Below, one piece after another: positions 33,544-41,866 of a stretch of DNA of 64,000 nucleotides. This DNA is from Imperialibacter sp040222385 (GTDB lineage: Bacteria > Bacteroidota > Bacteroidia > Cytophagales > Cyclobacteriaceae): the NCBI RefSeq assembly GCF_040222385.1, contig NZ_JAVKDF010000042.1, forward strand, positions 1 to 64,000, in the 5' to 3' direction. Each line of letters opens with the position of its first letter. The first letter of the stretch is position 1. The position numbers and the translations under genes were made by a program. The notes under the pieces are model-generated. The model made no database searches. It saw only the letters and a list, made by a program, of their open reading frames with translations, and was not told the origin of the DNA.

Positions 33544-34710
33544 ATGAACAACCCCGACCCCCAACACCGCCGTGAGTTCCTAAAAAAATCAAGTCTTGCT
33601 GCTGCCGGAGCTTTGCTGGCTACCAATGCATCTTTCAATCTTTCGGCTGCCCCCGCTCCGAAAAATAAATTACCTGAGTGGAAAGGCTTCAACCTTCTCG
33701 ACTTCTTTTCACCTAACCCGGCTAATTCCAGGGAAGGCACCAAAGAGGAATACTTTAAATGGATGGCCGACTGGGGATTTGACTTTGTGAGGCTTCCCAT
33801 GGCTTATCCCTCCTACCTCAAATTCGACCGCAGCCGAAACATTACTCCGGAAGAAGTCAGGAATATCGACACGGAAGCCACTGATAAAATTGAAGAGTTG
33901 GTGTACCTGGCCCACAAGTACAAACTACATGTGAGCCTCAACCTGCACCGGGGCCCTGGTTACTGTGTAAATGCCGGTTTCAATGAGCCCTACAATTTGT
34001 GGACCGACCAGCAAGCCCTTGACGACTTCTGCTTTCACTGGAACTTTTGGGCCACTCGATTCAAAAATGTCTCGAAAAAGAAAATAAGCTTTGACCTGCT
34101 GAACGAGCCCAGCAACCGGGAAGACATGAACGACCAGCACTCAAAAAGAGGGCCGGTGCCGGGCGATGTCTACCGAAAAATGGCTATCGCAGCTTCTGAA
34201 GCTATCAGAAGCGTCAACAAAAAGCACCTCATCATTGCCGATGGCAACAATACAGGCAGCACGGTCATTCCGGAAATCGCCGACCTCGACATTGCGCAAA
34301 GCTGCCGTGGATACACCCCCGGCATCGTTTCTCATTACAAAGCTCCCTGGGCCATGAAAGACATCGACAACCTGCCGGAAGTGAAGTGGCCCGGGCAGGT
34401 GGGCGACCAATACCTGAGCAGAGAAATGCTGGAAAAGTTCTACGCACCCTGGATAGCCCTGAAGGAGCAGGGTGTGGGCGTGCACTGTGGCGAGTGTGGC
34501 TGCTTCAACAAAACGCCTCACGATGTGTTCCTTGCCTGGTTCGACGATGTGCTGGACATCTTGCATACCAACCAAATCGGGTTCGCACTATGGGAGTTCA
34601 AGGGCAGTTTCGGCATTTTGAACTCTGGCAGAGAGGATGTGCAATATGAAGACTGGTACGGGTTAAAACTTGACAGAAAATTACTTAACTTACTGACAAA
34701 GAATGTGTAA
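33544..34710 (+). CDS. Exported glycoside hydrolase family 5-like (cellulase-fold) enzyme
   Basis: The 388-residue protein has a twin-arginine-like start (RREFLKKSSLAAAGALL). The TIM-barrel shows GFDFVRLPMAYPSYL, HVSLNLHRGPGYCVN, KISFDLLNEPSN (acid/base Glu after Asn) and VHCGECGCFN (nucleophile Glu), then FALWEFKGSFGILNSG. These match GH5-type catalytic positions. The substrate is probably a beta-glucan or related polysaccharide. It is divergent from the ThuA gene and followed 6 bases later by an outer-membrane-type protein. Export by Tat is inferred from the RR motif. Confidence 0.88.
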   Translation: MNNPDPQHRREFLKKSSLAAAGALLATNASFNLSAAPAPKNKLPEWKGFNLLDFFSPNPANSREGTKEEYFKWMADWGFDFVRLPMAYPSYLKFDRSRNITPEEVRNIDTEATDKIEELVYLAHKYKLHVSLNLHRGPGYCVNAGFNEPYNLWTDQQALDDFCFHWNFWATRFKNVSKKKISFDLLNEPSNREDMNDQHSKRGPVPGDVYRKMAIAASEAIRSVNKKHLIIADGNNTGSTVIPEIADLDIAQSCRGYTPGIVSHYKAPWAMKDIDNLPEVKWPGQVGDQYLSREMLEKFYAPWIALKEQGVGVHCGECGCFNKTPHDVFLAWFDDVLDILHTNQIGFALWEFKGSFGILNSGREDVQYEDWYGLKLDRKLLNLLTKNV

Positions 34711-34716
34711 TCGCCA

Positions 34717-35427
34717 ATGAAAAGCCTTCTCCTCTTTGTACTGTGCATTGCCCAATCCTTTTTTTGCTTTGGGCAATCTAACTTTGGGTTTGGATTCAAA
34801 GCAGGAGTGGGCTACAGCGGTTGGGGCAAAACGCTTTCCGCCGACAGTCCTGAGGCGGCATACACCCCCACCGGTGCCAAAGCACTGGGTATTTTCGCCA
34901 GCTACAAATTACCCTACCGACTGAGAGGCACGGTGGAAGCTATCTTTCTTCAATCGGGCAGCCAATACAGAAATGAGTCGGCGGTTTCCAGTTCATTTGT
35001 TGGTGCGCCATCGAACGCAGCAGAAGTAACCTACAGGGTTTCGAGAGTTTACGCCCCCATTCGACTATCTTATGACATCCTCAATACCAAGGTAACGCCC
35101 TACGTTAGCTGGGGATTCGGGCCATCGTTTGTGCAGCAGGCGTCAAGAAGTCACCGTGACGATCTGTCACCAAATGAACAGTCTGAGAATTTGAACCTGG
35201 AAGCATCCTACAACAGAGAGCTACGCCTTGCTTTCCCTATGATTTCGAGCGCAGGTGTGAGGATATTCGAGAGGCTCACTTTGGAGGCATCGCTCATCCT
35301 GGGGAGAAAGTTCTATTATCGATTCCAGGCCGACGATGCAGTTTGCTACGAAGGCTGCGCACCACCGGAGCTTAGCTACAACAACCGGGTGATCATGTTC
35401 GCTGCCGCCTACAACATCCTGCCCTAG
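34717..35427 (+). CDS. Outer-membrane beta-barrel protein (PorT-like)
   Basis: The 236-residue protein has a signal peptide ending CFGQ. The remainder alternates aromatic and polar residues in strands: FGFGFKAGVGYSGWGK, VTYRVSRVYAPIRLSYDIL, VTPYVSWGFGPSFVQ, ISSAGVRIFERLTLEASLI. It ends NRVIMFAAAYNILP, a typical barrel terminus. These are general features of PorT-family small barrels. It lies 6 bases after the GH5-like gene, so they are co-transcribed. The role is probably structural or related to uptake. Confidence 0.8.
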   Translation: MKSLLLFVLCIAQSFFCFGQSNFGFGFKAGVGYSGWGKTLSADSPEAAYTPTGAKALGIFASYKLPYRLRGTVEAIFLQSGSQYRNESAVSSSFVGAPSNAAEVTYRVSRVYAPIRLSYDILNTKVTPYVSWGFGPSFVQQASRSHRDDLSPNEQSENLNLEASYNRELRLAFPMISSAGVRIFERLTLEASLILGRKFYYRFQADDAVCYEGCAPPELSYNNRVIMFAAAYNILP

Positions 35428-35513
35428 GGTTCTGCACAGATTATCTTTTTGTGAAGTCGACACTGCTTTGGCACGTTTGCCCTATTTTTAAGCATTGATA
35501 AGCCAACCAGACG

Positions 35514-36758
35514 ATGACTAAACGTATTCCCATTTTATTGCTGTTCACTATTGTTGCTCTTCTTTTTGAAAGCTGCAACCCTTCCAAAAAAGAAGCTCCC
35601 TACGTGCTGCTTATCTCATTCGACGGTTTCAGGCACGACTACGTTGCCAAATTTCGGCCACCGCACTTTCTCAAGTTTATCGAAGACGGAACAGCCGCTG
35701 AAACCATGCTCCCCTCCTTTCCCAGCAAGACATTTCCCAATCACTACTCGATTGTGACAGGCATGTACCCGGGGCATCATGGCCTGGTCGACAATACCTT
35801 CTACGACTCCGCCCGAAACGTGGTATATACGATGGGCAAAAGAGAGCTGGTGCAGGACGCCTACTATTATGGCGGCACTCCCTTGTGGCAACTCGCCCAG
35901 CAACAAGGCCTCAAATCTGCCTCCTACTTCTGGGTAGGTTCCGAGGCGCCGGTAGCAGGCAATTACCCCACGTACTACAATATTTACGACGGCAGTGTGC
36001 CCAACGAGGACCGCATCAGCCAGGTGGTGGACTGGCTAAAACTACCTGTAGCTGAACGGCCACAATTTATTTCGCTCTACTTCTCGTTGGTGGACAGTGA
36101 GGGGCACAACTCTGGTCCCAAATCAGAAAAGCTTCAGGGAACAGTGATGGAAGCTGACAGATTACTGGGCCTGATCGATCAAAAAATAGCTGAATTGGAT
36201 CTGCCGGTGAATATCATCGTTACGTCCGACCACGGCATGTACGAAATGAAGGAAACGCCGGAAACATTCGTATATCTCGACAGCCTTTTTGCCCCTGAAG
36301 ACAGCATCAGGTTTGCGAACAGCGGGCCGATCGTGCATGTGTATGAAGATGATAGTGCCAGGCAAGATCAGATTTTTCAGTCGCTGGCTGTCAAAGAAGC
36401 TCGCTTCAAAACCTACCGGCGAAAAGACACACCAAAGCAATGGCACTATGACCAGCATCCCCGCATCGGCGACCTGCTGCTCGTGATGGAGCCCGGTTTC
36501 TACTTTAGAAACGGCTCGCCCGACACGACAAAAACGACGATGGATTCACCATGGGGTGTGCATGGATTTGATCCGTACGTCACGCCAGAGATGGGAGCGA
36601 TCTTCTACGCCAAAGGGCCCAACATCCAAAAAGGACTACTAGTGCCTCCTTTTGAGAATGTGCATGTGTATCCACTGGTCGCAAAAATCCTCGGTTTGAC
36701 AACTCCTTCGAACATTGACGGCGACCCGGACGTTCTGATAAAGGCATTTGTTGAGTAA
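35514..36758 (+). CDS. Lipoprotein ectonucleotide pyrophosphatase/phosphodiesterase (alkaline phosphatase superfamily)
   Basis: The 414-residue enzyme has a lipobox (FESC). The ENPP-type metal site is intact: ISFDGFRHDY (Asp), SFPSKTFPNHYSI (catalytic Thr), DSEGHNSGP (Asp/His), VTSDHGMYEM (Asp-His) and PWGVHGFDPY (His). It would hydrolyse nucleotide or other phosphodiester and pyrophosphate bonds at the cell surface. It is 86 bases downstream of the beta-barrel gene and ahead of a YdeI-like gene on the same strand. Substrate not determined by sequence. Confidence 0.92.
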   Translation: MTKRIPILLLFTIVALLFESCNPSKKEAPYVLLISFDGFRHDYVAKFRPPHFLKFIEDGTAAETMLPSFPSKTFPNHYSIVTGMYPGHHGLVDNTFYDSARNVVYTMGKRELVQDAYYYGGTPLWQLAQQQGLKSASYFWVGSEAPVAGNYPTYYNIYDGSVPNEDRISQVVDWLKLPVAERPQFISLYFSLVDSEGHNSGPKSEKLQGTVMEADRLLGLIDQKIAELDLPVNIIVTSDHGMYEMKETPETFVYLDSLFAPEDSIRFANSGPIVHVYEDDSARQDQIFQSLAVKEARFKTYRRKDTPKQWHYDQHPRIGDLLLVMEPGFYFRNGSPDTTKTTMDSPWGVHGFDPYVTPEMGAIFYAKGPNIQKGLLVPPFENVHVYPLVAKILGLTTPSNIDGDPDVLIKAFVE

Positions 36759-36769
36759 CTGGGTCGAAT

Positions 36770-37369
36770 ATGGGCAACGCACGGGAAGATGGAATAGCAA
36801 CACTGCACGCCGCAAGCCAGCAGGCATGGAGAGAGTGGCTGGAAGTCAACCATGAGACAGAAAAAAGTGTGTGGTTGATTATCTACAAAAAGGAAAGTGG
36901 TACCCCCAGCGTCTACTACCCTGAGGCTGTCGATGAAGCATTGTGCTTCGGGTGGATCGATAGCAAACCTAACAAACGTGACGAGAAGAGTTACTTTCAA
37001 TTCTTTGCAAAAAGAAATCCGAAAAGCAAATGGAGCGGAGTAAATAAAAGAAAGGTGACTCGACTGCTCAATGAAGGGAGAATGGCGCCTGCAGGGCAAA
37101 AGATGGTAGAACTTGCCAGGCAGACTGGCACCTGGGAAGCTCTCAACGACGTCGAGGCCCTTTCAATTCCACATGACATGGAAGCGTTGCTGAAGAATAC
37201 TCCCGCAGCGGCCACCAACTTCAGCAGCTTTCCGCCCTCGACAAGAAGAGGCATCCTTGAATGGATTTCCAATGCGAAAAAGCCTGAAACGAGACAAAAA
37301 AGGATTGAGGAAACTGTATCGCTTGCAGCACAGAACATTCGTGCCAATCAGTATAAGCCGAAAGGTTAG
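36770..37369 (+). CDS. YdeI/OmpD-associated family protein
   Basis: The 199-residue protein is of the YdeI type. It has a DUF1801-like helical start (AWREWLEVNHETEKSVWLII), the core YYPEAVDEALCFGWIDSK, FFAKRNPKSKWSGVNKRKV, and a C-terminal OmpD-associated block (LLKNTPAAATNFSSFPPSTR, then RRGILEWISNAKKPETRQKR). Same superfamily as the gene at 1653 but a different subgroup. Function unsettled. It ends one base before the stop of the converging DeoR gene at 37370. Confidence 0.85.
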   Translation: MGNAREDGIATLHAASQQAWREWLEVNHETEKSVWLIIYKKESGTPSVYYPEAVDEALCFGWIDSKPNKRDEKSYFQFFAKRNPKSKWSGVNKRKVTRLLNEGRMAPAGQKMVELARQTGTWEALNDVEALSIPHDMEALLKNTPAAATNFSSFPPSTRRGILEWISNAKKPETRQKRIEETVSLAAQNIRANQYKPKG

Positions 37370-38116
37370 CTACCTGATCAAATGGATGCCGGCTTGTTCA
37401 TACCTGGCAGCGAGCGCTGGAGAAATCCCCCTATCTGACACCAGAGAATCAATAAGAGACATTCCGGCAAACTGTAAATAGGCGTCTTTTTCCAACTTTG
37501 AAGCATCGCAAAGCAGATAGGTTTGCTCCGCCCTATGGGCCATCGCCAGGGTGATGGACGCTTCTTTTTCGCTGGCTGCGCTGAGTCCGTTGGCAAGCGA
37601 CACGCCATCCACCCCGACAAAAGCTTTGTCAGCCTTATAGCGGGCTATATGTTCCAGCGCCATGCTACCATGCACCGCTCTCCGCTGAATGTCAATTTCC
37701 CCTCCAATCAAATTGATGGTGAAGCCAGGATGGTTTAAAAGCTCCGAAACTATCGGTAGCGAATTAGTAATAATCGTCAACCTCTCCAGCTTTCTTAAAT
37801 GAGCACACATTTGGAAAACCGTGCTACCGCAATCCATAAAAATGACATCGTTAGGTTCTACGCACGAAGCCGCCAAGTTACCAATGTATGCTTTGGCTTC
37901 ATTGTTCCTCGATTCTTTTTGATGAAAGCCCGTACTCTCCGGCAACATGGCCCCGCCATGGGTGCGCACCAGCAGCCCTTTTTCCGCCAGAGCGACCAGG
38001 TCTCTTCGTATGGTAATGTCCGAGGTCTCGAACAGGTCGGCCAGCTCTTTCACCGACAACTCTTCACCAGCCTTCAATTGATCAAGTATTCCTTTTTGCC
38101 GGGCCTTACTGCTCAT
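37370..38116 (-). CDS. DeoR/GlpR-family regulator
   Basis: The 248-residue repressor has the DeoR helix-turn-helix (KARQKGILDQLKAGEELSVK, then DLFETSDITIRRDLVALAEK, with wing VRTHGGAML). The C-terminal sensor domain shows NDVIFMDCGSTVFQMC, INLIGGEIDIQRRAVHGSM, DKAFVGVDGVSLANGL and the CDASKLEKDAY end. These proteins respond to phosphorylated sugars in known members. It is divergent from the NudK-like gene and is a fair candidate regulator of the nearby glycoside hydrolase set. That link is inference. Confidence 0.92.
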   Translation of the reverse strand: MSSKARQKGILDQLKAGEELSVKELADLFETSDITIRRDLVALAEKGLLVRTHGGAMLPESTGFHQKESRNNEAKAYIGNLAASCVEPNDVIFMDCGSTVFQMCAHLRKLERLTIITNSLPIVSELLNHPGFTINLIGGEIDIQRRAVHGSMALEHIARYKADKAFVGVDGVSLANGLSAASEKEASITLAMAHRAEQTYLLCDASKLEKDAYLQFAGMSLIDSLVSDRGISPALAARYEQAGIHLIR

Positions 38117-38167
38117 GAGATTCTTTTTTGTGAAGATAGCAAATAATTCTTGATAATGATTGTTTTG

Positions 38168-38195
38168 TGATTACTTTTGATCGATTAATGATTAC
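38168..38195. promoter_or_regulatory. Direct-repeat operator candidate in the deoR-like/nudK-like divergent region
   Basis: TGATTAC occurs at 38168-38174 and 38189-38195, exactly 21 bases apart, i.e. two helical turns. The box TACTTTTG (38172-38179) resembles a -7 element for the Nudix gene 19 bases downstream. The region (38117-38197) is shared between divergent genes, so a single regulator, likely the DeoR-type one, could act on both. This is a prediction from position. Confidence 0.45.
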
Positions 38196-38197
38196 AT

Positions 38198-38779
38198 ATG
38201 AACAATCCCAACATTAAAATTGAAAAGAAAGAGCTGCTATCCGGCAACTGGTACAAGCTTTACAAGGTTGACTTCCAAATCAGAGGAAAGGCAGGAGAAT
38301 GGCTTAGCCAGTCGAGAGAATGCTACGACAGAGGCAATGGGGCTACTATTTTGCTTTACAACACTGAACAAAAGACAGTGATCCTCACAAAGCAATTCAG
38401 GATGCCCACATATGTAAACGGTAATGACACAGGCATGCTGATCGAAGCATGTGCTGGTTTACTGGATGCTGACAGCCCCGAAGAGTGCATCCGCAGAGAA
38501 ACAGAAGAAGAAACAGGTTACAAGATCAGCAAGCCGGAGAAAGTATTTGAGCTTTACATGAGCCCCGGATCCGTCACCGAGATCCTGTACTTCTTCATTG
38601 CATCATACACCAAAGAGCAAAAAGTAAGCGACGGCGGTGGCGTTGACGAGCATGAAGACATTGATGTGCTGGAGGTTGCGTTTGCAAAAGCCCTTGAAAT
38701 GGTGAAAACAGCGGAAATCAAAGATGCGAAGACAGTGATTTTACTACAGCATCTACACCTGGGTGGAAGATTAAACTAG
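38198..38779 (+). CDS. nudK: Nudix hydrolase, GDP-mannose pyrophosphatase NudK-like
   Basis: The 193-residue enzyme has the Nudix box G-x5-E-x7-REUxEExGU in GLLDADSPEECIRRETEEET. The overall layout of ADP-sugar/GDP-mannose Nudix enzymes follows: EKKELLSGNWYKLYKVDFQI, NTEQKTVILTKQFRMPTY, GMLIEACAGLL, and LYMSPGSVTEILYFFIASY. It would release GMP and mannose-1-phosphate or similar from nucleotide sugars. The specific NudK call rests on length and the YMSPGSVTE segment; another sugar-nucleotide Nudix is possible. Divergent from the DeoR-type gene. Confidence 0.82.
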   Translation: MNNPNIKIEKKELLSGNWYKLYKVDFQIRGKAGEWLSQSRECYDRGNGATILLYNTEQKTVILTKQFRMPTYVNGNDTGMLIEACAGLLDADSPEECIRRETEEETGYKISKPEKVFELYMSPGSVTEILYFFIASYTKEQKVSDGGGVDEHEDIDVLEVAFAKALEMVKTAEIKDAKTVILLQHLHLGGRLN

Positions 38780-38808
38780 GTACAGGCTTCGGCCCAACAA
38801 CACCAGAG

Positions 38809-39098
38809 AGCCCCATCGGGGCGACACATCATAGGCGTGGGTTTCAACCCATGCCTACTAATGCAGCAGGTAGTTTTGGCGACATTTTTGCCCTTTCCAG
38901 CAAAAATGATGACAAAAAGGGGCTCAGAATTTTCGTTCGCAAGACAATCAATGGACGATTGGCTTTTTAGTAAACAGCAGCGCTTAACAAGCCCCATCGG
39001 GGAGGCACACCATAGGCGTGGGTTTCAACCCACGCCGACTAATGCAGCAGGTAGTTTTGGCGACATTTTTGCCCTTTCCAGCAAAAATGATAACAAAA
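38809..39098 (+). repeat. Two 109-bp direct repeats, 38809-38917 and 38990-39098
   Basis: The two copies are almost identical and lie 181 bases apart (72 bases between). Each opens with the palindrome GCCCCATCGGGG and a tail similar to GACACATC. A second palindrome follows (GCGTGGG...CCCACGC in copy 2), then a shared stretch with GCAGCAGGTAGTTTTGGCGA and another dyad TTTTTGC...GCAAAAA. The first palindrome and tail are the same pattern as at 20818, so this is a longer relative of that family. No coding content; 38780-39152 holds no gene. Confidence 0.85.
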
Positions 39099-39152
39099 CG
39101 GTTCCAACATATTCGTCCAAAAAAACCATATATTCGGTAAATCCTTTTGCCG

Positions 39153-39692
39153 ATGAACCGAAAAGAATCTCTCACCAAAATAGCTGCGGGTGCTGGACTG
39201 CTCACAACCTTGCCAATAGTCGGTTGGGGCAGAAGTCACACAACAGATTTCAAATCCGACTTCCTCCCCCGCTGGGAAACCAGCAAAGGCTATACACTGA
39301 AAGTGCTTGACAAAATGCCAGAAGAGCATTTCAACTATGCCCCAACTCCTGAGCAGATGGGCTTTGGCAAGCAGCTGACGCACATGGCCTTCTGGAACTC
39401 CTTTTACATTGCACCCTTCGAGGGGAAGCAAGCCATGCCGGAACCCAAAGAAATCACCAAAGCGTCAGCCAGCATCTACATCGAAGAAAACTTTGACTAC
39501 TGCACTTCAATAATCCAAAAATTAACAGCCGCCGACCTGGATAGACAAAAGGTCATCGATGAGGATTATTGGAGAGAGCACACTGGCAGGGATTTGCTTC
39601 TCCGGGCCTTCGCTCACACCTCCCACCACCGGGCCGAGGCTATTGTCTATCTAAGGCTGAAAGGAATTGAACCTCCTTTTTTTGAGTTCTAG
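39153..39692 (+). CDS. Exported DinB-like protein
   Basis: From ATG 39153 the 179-residue product starts MNRKESLTKIAAGAGLLTTL, a signal-like or Tat-like opening with a Lys-Ala core. DinB-type helices follow, with metal-position His residues in GKQLTHMAFWN and DLLLRAFAHTSHHRAEAIVY. The end YLRLKGIEPPFFEF is typical. It is secreted or membrane-attached, unlike the cytoplasmic one at 25855. Reaction unknown. It begins 54 bases after the 109-bp repeats and precedes the GH43-like gene. Confidence 0.8.
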   Translation: MNRKESLTKIAAGAGLLTTLPIVGWGRSHTTDFKSDFLPRWETSKGYTLKVLDKMPEEHFNYAPTPEQMGFGKQLTHMAFWNSFYIAPFEGKQAMPEPKEITKASASIYIEENFDYCTSIIQKLTAADLDRQKVIDEDYWREHTGRDLLLRAFAHTSHHRAEAIVYLRLKGIEPPFFEF

Positions 39693-39740
39693 TGTTCTCT
39701 CACTTTCTTCACTTTTTCGTTCAACCGATCAATTTACACA

Positions 39741-40769
39741 ATGAACAAAGTGTTTGCTTTTTCAGGACTGCTACTTGTCCTATCCGGGTGTCAGCAAAAC
39801 ACCAAAACCAGTCAAACGGAAGAGAAGGTGCTATCAGGCAACCCTCTTTGGGAAGGTTGGTACGCCGACCCGGAAGGTGTGGTGTTTGGCGATGAGTACT
39901 GGATTTACCCCACGTTCTCAGCGAAATATGAAGAACAGGTTTTTCTTGATGCCTTTTCATCAAAAGACCTCGTCACCTGGACAAAACATGAGAGTATTAT
40001 TGACACCACTATTGTGAAATGGGCCAACCGGGCCATGTGGGCTCCATCAGCCATTGAAAAGGATGGGAAGTACTTCCTATTCTTTGCAGCCAACGACATC
40101 CAAAACCAGGACGGGCCTTACTGGAAAGACAATCCTGATGCAGCCAAACAGCAAGGTGGCATCGGCATTGGCGTGGCTGACAGTCCGTCCGGGCCATTTA
40201 CCGACTACCTGGGCAAGCCATTAATCGATAAGTTCTACAATGGAGGCCAACCCATCGACCAGTATGTATTTAAAGCGATGGATGACAAATACTATATCGT
40301 GTACGGCGGGTGGAGACATTGCAATATCGGGCAGCTGAATGAAGACTTCACGGCTTTGGTGCCATTTGAAGACGGTGACCTGGTGAAAGAGATTACACCA
40401 GAAGGCTATGTGGAAGGCCCCACCTTTGCCATTAGAAACGGCAAGTACTACTTTATGTGGAGCGAGGGCAACTGGGGTGACGAAACCTACCGGGTGGCCT
40501 ATGCTATTTCCGGTTCTTTGTTTGGCCCATTTGAAAGAATTGGCACCATCTTATCGCAAGACCCTGAGGTAGCTACCGGCTCTGGTCATCATTCTGTGAT
40601 CAACGTTCCCAATACCGACGAATGGTATATTGTGTATCATCGTCGCCCCATCCCGAACGAAGGACGGGATCACAGAGTTACCTGCATCGACAAACTGGAG
40701 TTCAATGAGGACGGCACCATCAAGCCTATAAAAATTTCTTTTGAAGGCGTAGAAGCCAGGCCACTTTAA
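39741..40769 (+). CDS. Lipoprotein glycoside hydrolase family 43-like
   Basis: The 342-residue protein has a lipobox (VLSGC). It is a five-bladed propeller of GH43 type: WYADPEGVVFGDEYWIYPT (first acidic residue), WAPSAIEKDGKYFLFFAAND, GGQPIDQYVFKAMDDKYYIV, EGPTFAIRNGKYYFMWSEG (acid Glu) and GSGHHSVINVPNTDEWYIVY. Family members act on arabinan, xylan or galactan side chains. Lipid anchoring suggests surface placement. Context: the secreted GH5-like, ThuA and phosphodiesterase genes upstream. Confidence 0.9.
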   Translation: MNKVFAFSGLLLVLSGCQQNTKTSQTEEKVLSGNPLWEGWYADPEGVVFGDEYWIYPTFSAKYEEQVFLDAFSSKDLVTWTKHESIIDTTIVKWANRAMWAPSAIEKDGKYFLFFAANDIQNQDGPYWKDNPDAAKQQGGIGIGVADSPSGPFTDYLGKPLIDKFYNGGQPIDQYVFKAMDDKYYIVYGGWRHCNIGQLNEDFTALVPFEDGDLVKEITPEGYVEGPTFAIRNGKYYFMWSEGNWGDETYRVAYAISGSLFGPFERIGTILSQDPEVATGSGHHSVINVPNTDEWYIVYHRRPIPNEGRDHRVTCIDKLEFNEDGTIKPIKISFEGVEARPL

Positions 40770-40783
40770 CAGGTCTTGGTTTG

Positions 40784-40791
40784 TATATTTG
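40784..40791 (+). promoter_or_regulatory. Putative -7 promoter box (TATATTTG)
   Basis: TATATTTG fits TAnnTTTG and lies 18 bases before the ATG of the lipoprotein gene at 40810. No clear -33 partner can be assigned. Confidence 0.4.
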
Positions 40792-40809
40792 AGCAACTAC
40801 TTCAATACC

Positions 40810-41232
40810 ATGAAAACCATCTTTTCAATTGCTGCTACCCTGTTTTTCTGTTACTCCTGTGGCTGTAAGTCAGAATGCACCAGTCCGCCAATGACTTTTA
40901 CACTAGAAATTGTGGATTTGGAAACCGGCGCTAATCTGATAGAAAATGGAACGATCAGCACAGCCGACATCAAATTGAAAGCCACCGATACCGGGCAAGA
41001 GGTGGACTTTTTGATTACAGACAACCAGATAGTATCCAATGAAATAGGTTGGAAAAGCGCAGACGGGTCTACAGAGTTTGAGCTAAAGCTTGGTGATTCC
41101 GGAACCGTGATTTGTACGATTGTATACAAGGGCGTATCTGAAAATTGCTGTAGCTTCTTTGAATTGCAAGGTGCCAGCTTCAGCATAGAGCACGAAATGA
41201 TTGATGAGTATAGTTATTTGATTAAGCTGTAA
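40810..41232 (+). CDS. Hypothetical lipoprotein
   Basis: The ATG at 40810 gives MKTIFSIAATLFFCYSCGCK, a lipoprotein signal with lipobox YSCG. The mature 120 residues form an apparent beta-sandwich (LEIVDLETGANLIENGTIST, FELKLGDSGTVICTIVYKG, SENCCSFFEL). It contains several Cys residues that could form disulfides. I recognise no family. It is a stand-alone gene with the promoter-like box just upstream. Confidence 0.7.
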   Translation: MKTIFSIAATLFFCYSCGCKSECTSPPMTFTLEIVDLETGANLIENGTISTADIKLKATDTGQEVDFLITDNQIVSNEIGWKSADGSTEFELKLGDSGTVICTIVYKGVSENCCSFFELQGASFSIEHEMIDEYSYLIKL

Positions 41233-41316
41233 TTTTTCAATTACTGTTTTCAAGTCTAAAACCCAGGCTTCTGACTTCACCCAATTTTTCTTATATTTAT
41301 TGTAAACGAAAGTGAT

Positions 41317-41535
41317 ATGACCTTGACTACCCAAAATCAACTGGCTGAATGGATTCTAAAGCTTGAAGATGAGGGTCTACTTGACGCCATTAGCCAACTA
41401 AAAGAGTCATCGCAGCAAGGAGATTGGTATACTGATTTAACAGGGGGCCAAAAAGAATCCATTTATAAAGGAATGGAAGATCATAAAAATGGGAGAACCT
41501 TGAGCAGCGAAGACTTCTGGAAGAAAAATGGCTGA
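41317..41535 (+). CDS. Orphan antitoxin-like small protein
   Basis: The 72-residue acidic protein ends in the pattern YTDLTGGQKESIYKGMEDHK followed by NGRTLSSEDFWKKNG. This is typical of 'addiction module component' antitoxins (compare L(S/T)..Q...I..G..D...GR..S.E). A RelE/ParE toxin would be expected to start at the overlapping ATG 41528, but that frame stops after 12 codons. The toxin is missing or lost. A TATATTTA box about 30 bases upstream could be the promoter. Confidence 0.65.
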   Translation: MTLTTQNQLAEWILKLEDEGLLDAISQLKESSQQGDWYTDLTGGQKESIYKGMEDHKNGRTLSSEDFWKKNG

Positions 41536-41572
41536 CCTCTCCCGCTCTGAATTAAGTAAAAACTAATCTTTT

Positions 41573-41866
41573 ATGAAAGCACTAGTTCACACCAGAAAAA
41601 ACCAGTTGGCTCATAGCCTCTTCTTGACGATAGCCTCGATAATCACTCTCATACTATTCTACGTTGACGAAGGAAGGTACTCTTTTGAAGGTCTATTTTC
41701 TTTGGAGTTCCTGCCTGTCTTTCTTTTTTACGGAACGATCTTCTTCGGTTTGCAAGCTGCTCCCTTTCACCTGACAGAACGAATCCTTGGCTTCTCCGGC
41801 AGGCTCATCACCTCGTTCTCCTTTTTCCTCTCCTTGCTTGTTGCCGCCTATTGGGCCATTTCCTAA
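41573..41866 (+). CDS. Small hypothetical membrane protein
   Basis: The 97-residue protein has three hydrophobic segments, about 12-32, 46-62 and 78-95. No family was recognised. It overlaps the converging oxidoreductase subunit gene by 4 bases at the stop codons. Codon use and start context (ATG preceded by AATCTTTT) look ordinary. The function cannot be guessed. Confidence 0.6.
   Translation: MKALVHTRKNQLAHSLFLTIASIITLILFYVDEGRYSFEGLFSLEFLPVFLFYGTIFFGLQAAPFHLTERILGFSGRLITSFSFFLSLLVAAYWAIS

Noticed and set aside
38809..39098. Possible IS-type element between nudK and dinB-like genes
   Set aside because: There is no transposase frame or terminal inverted repeat, only two direct copies of a non-coding repeat.
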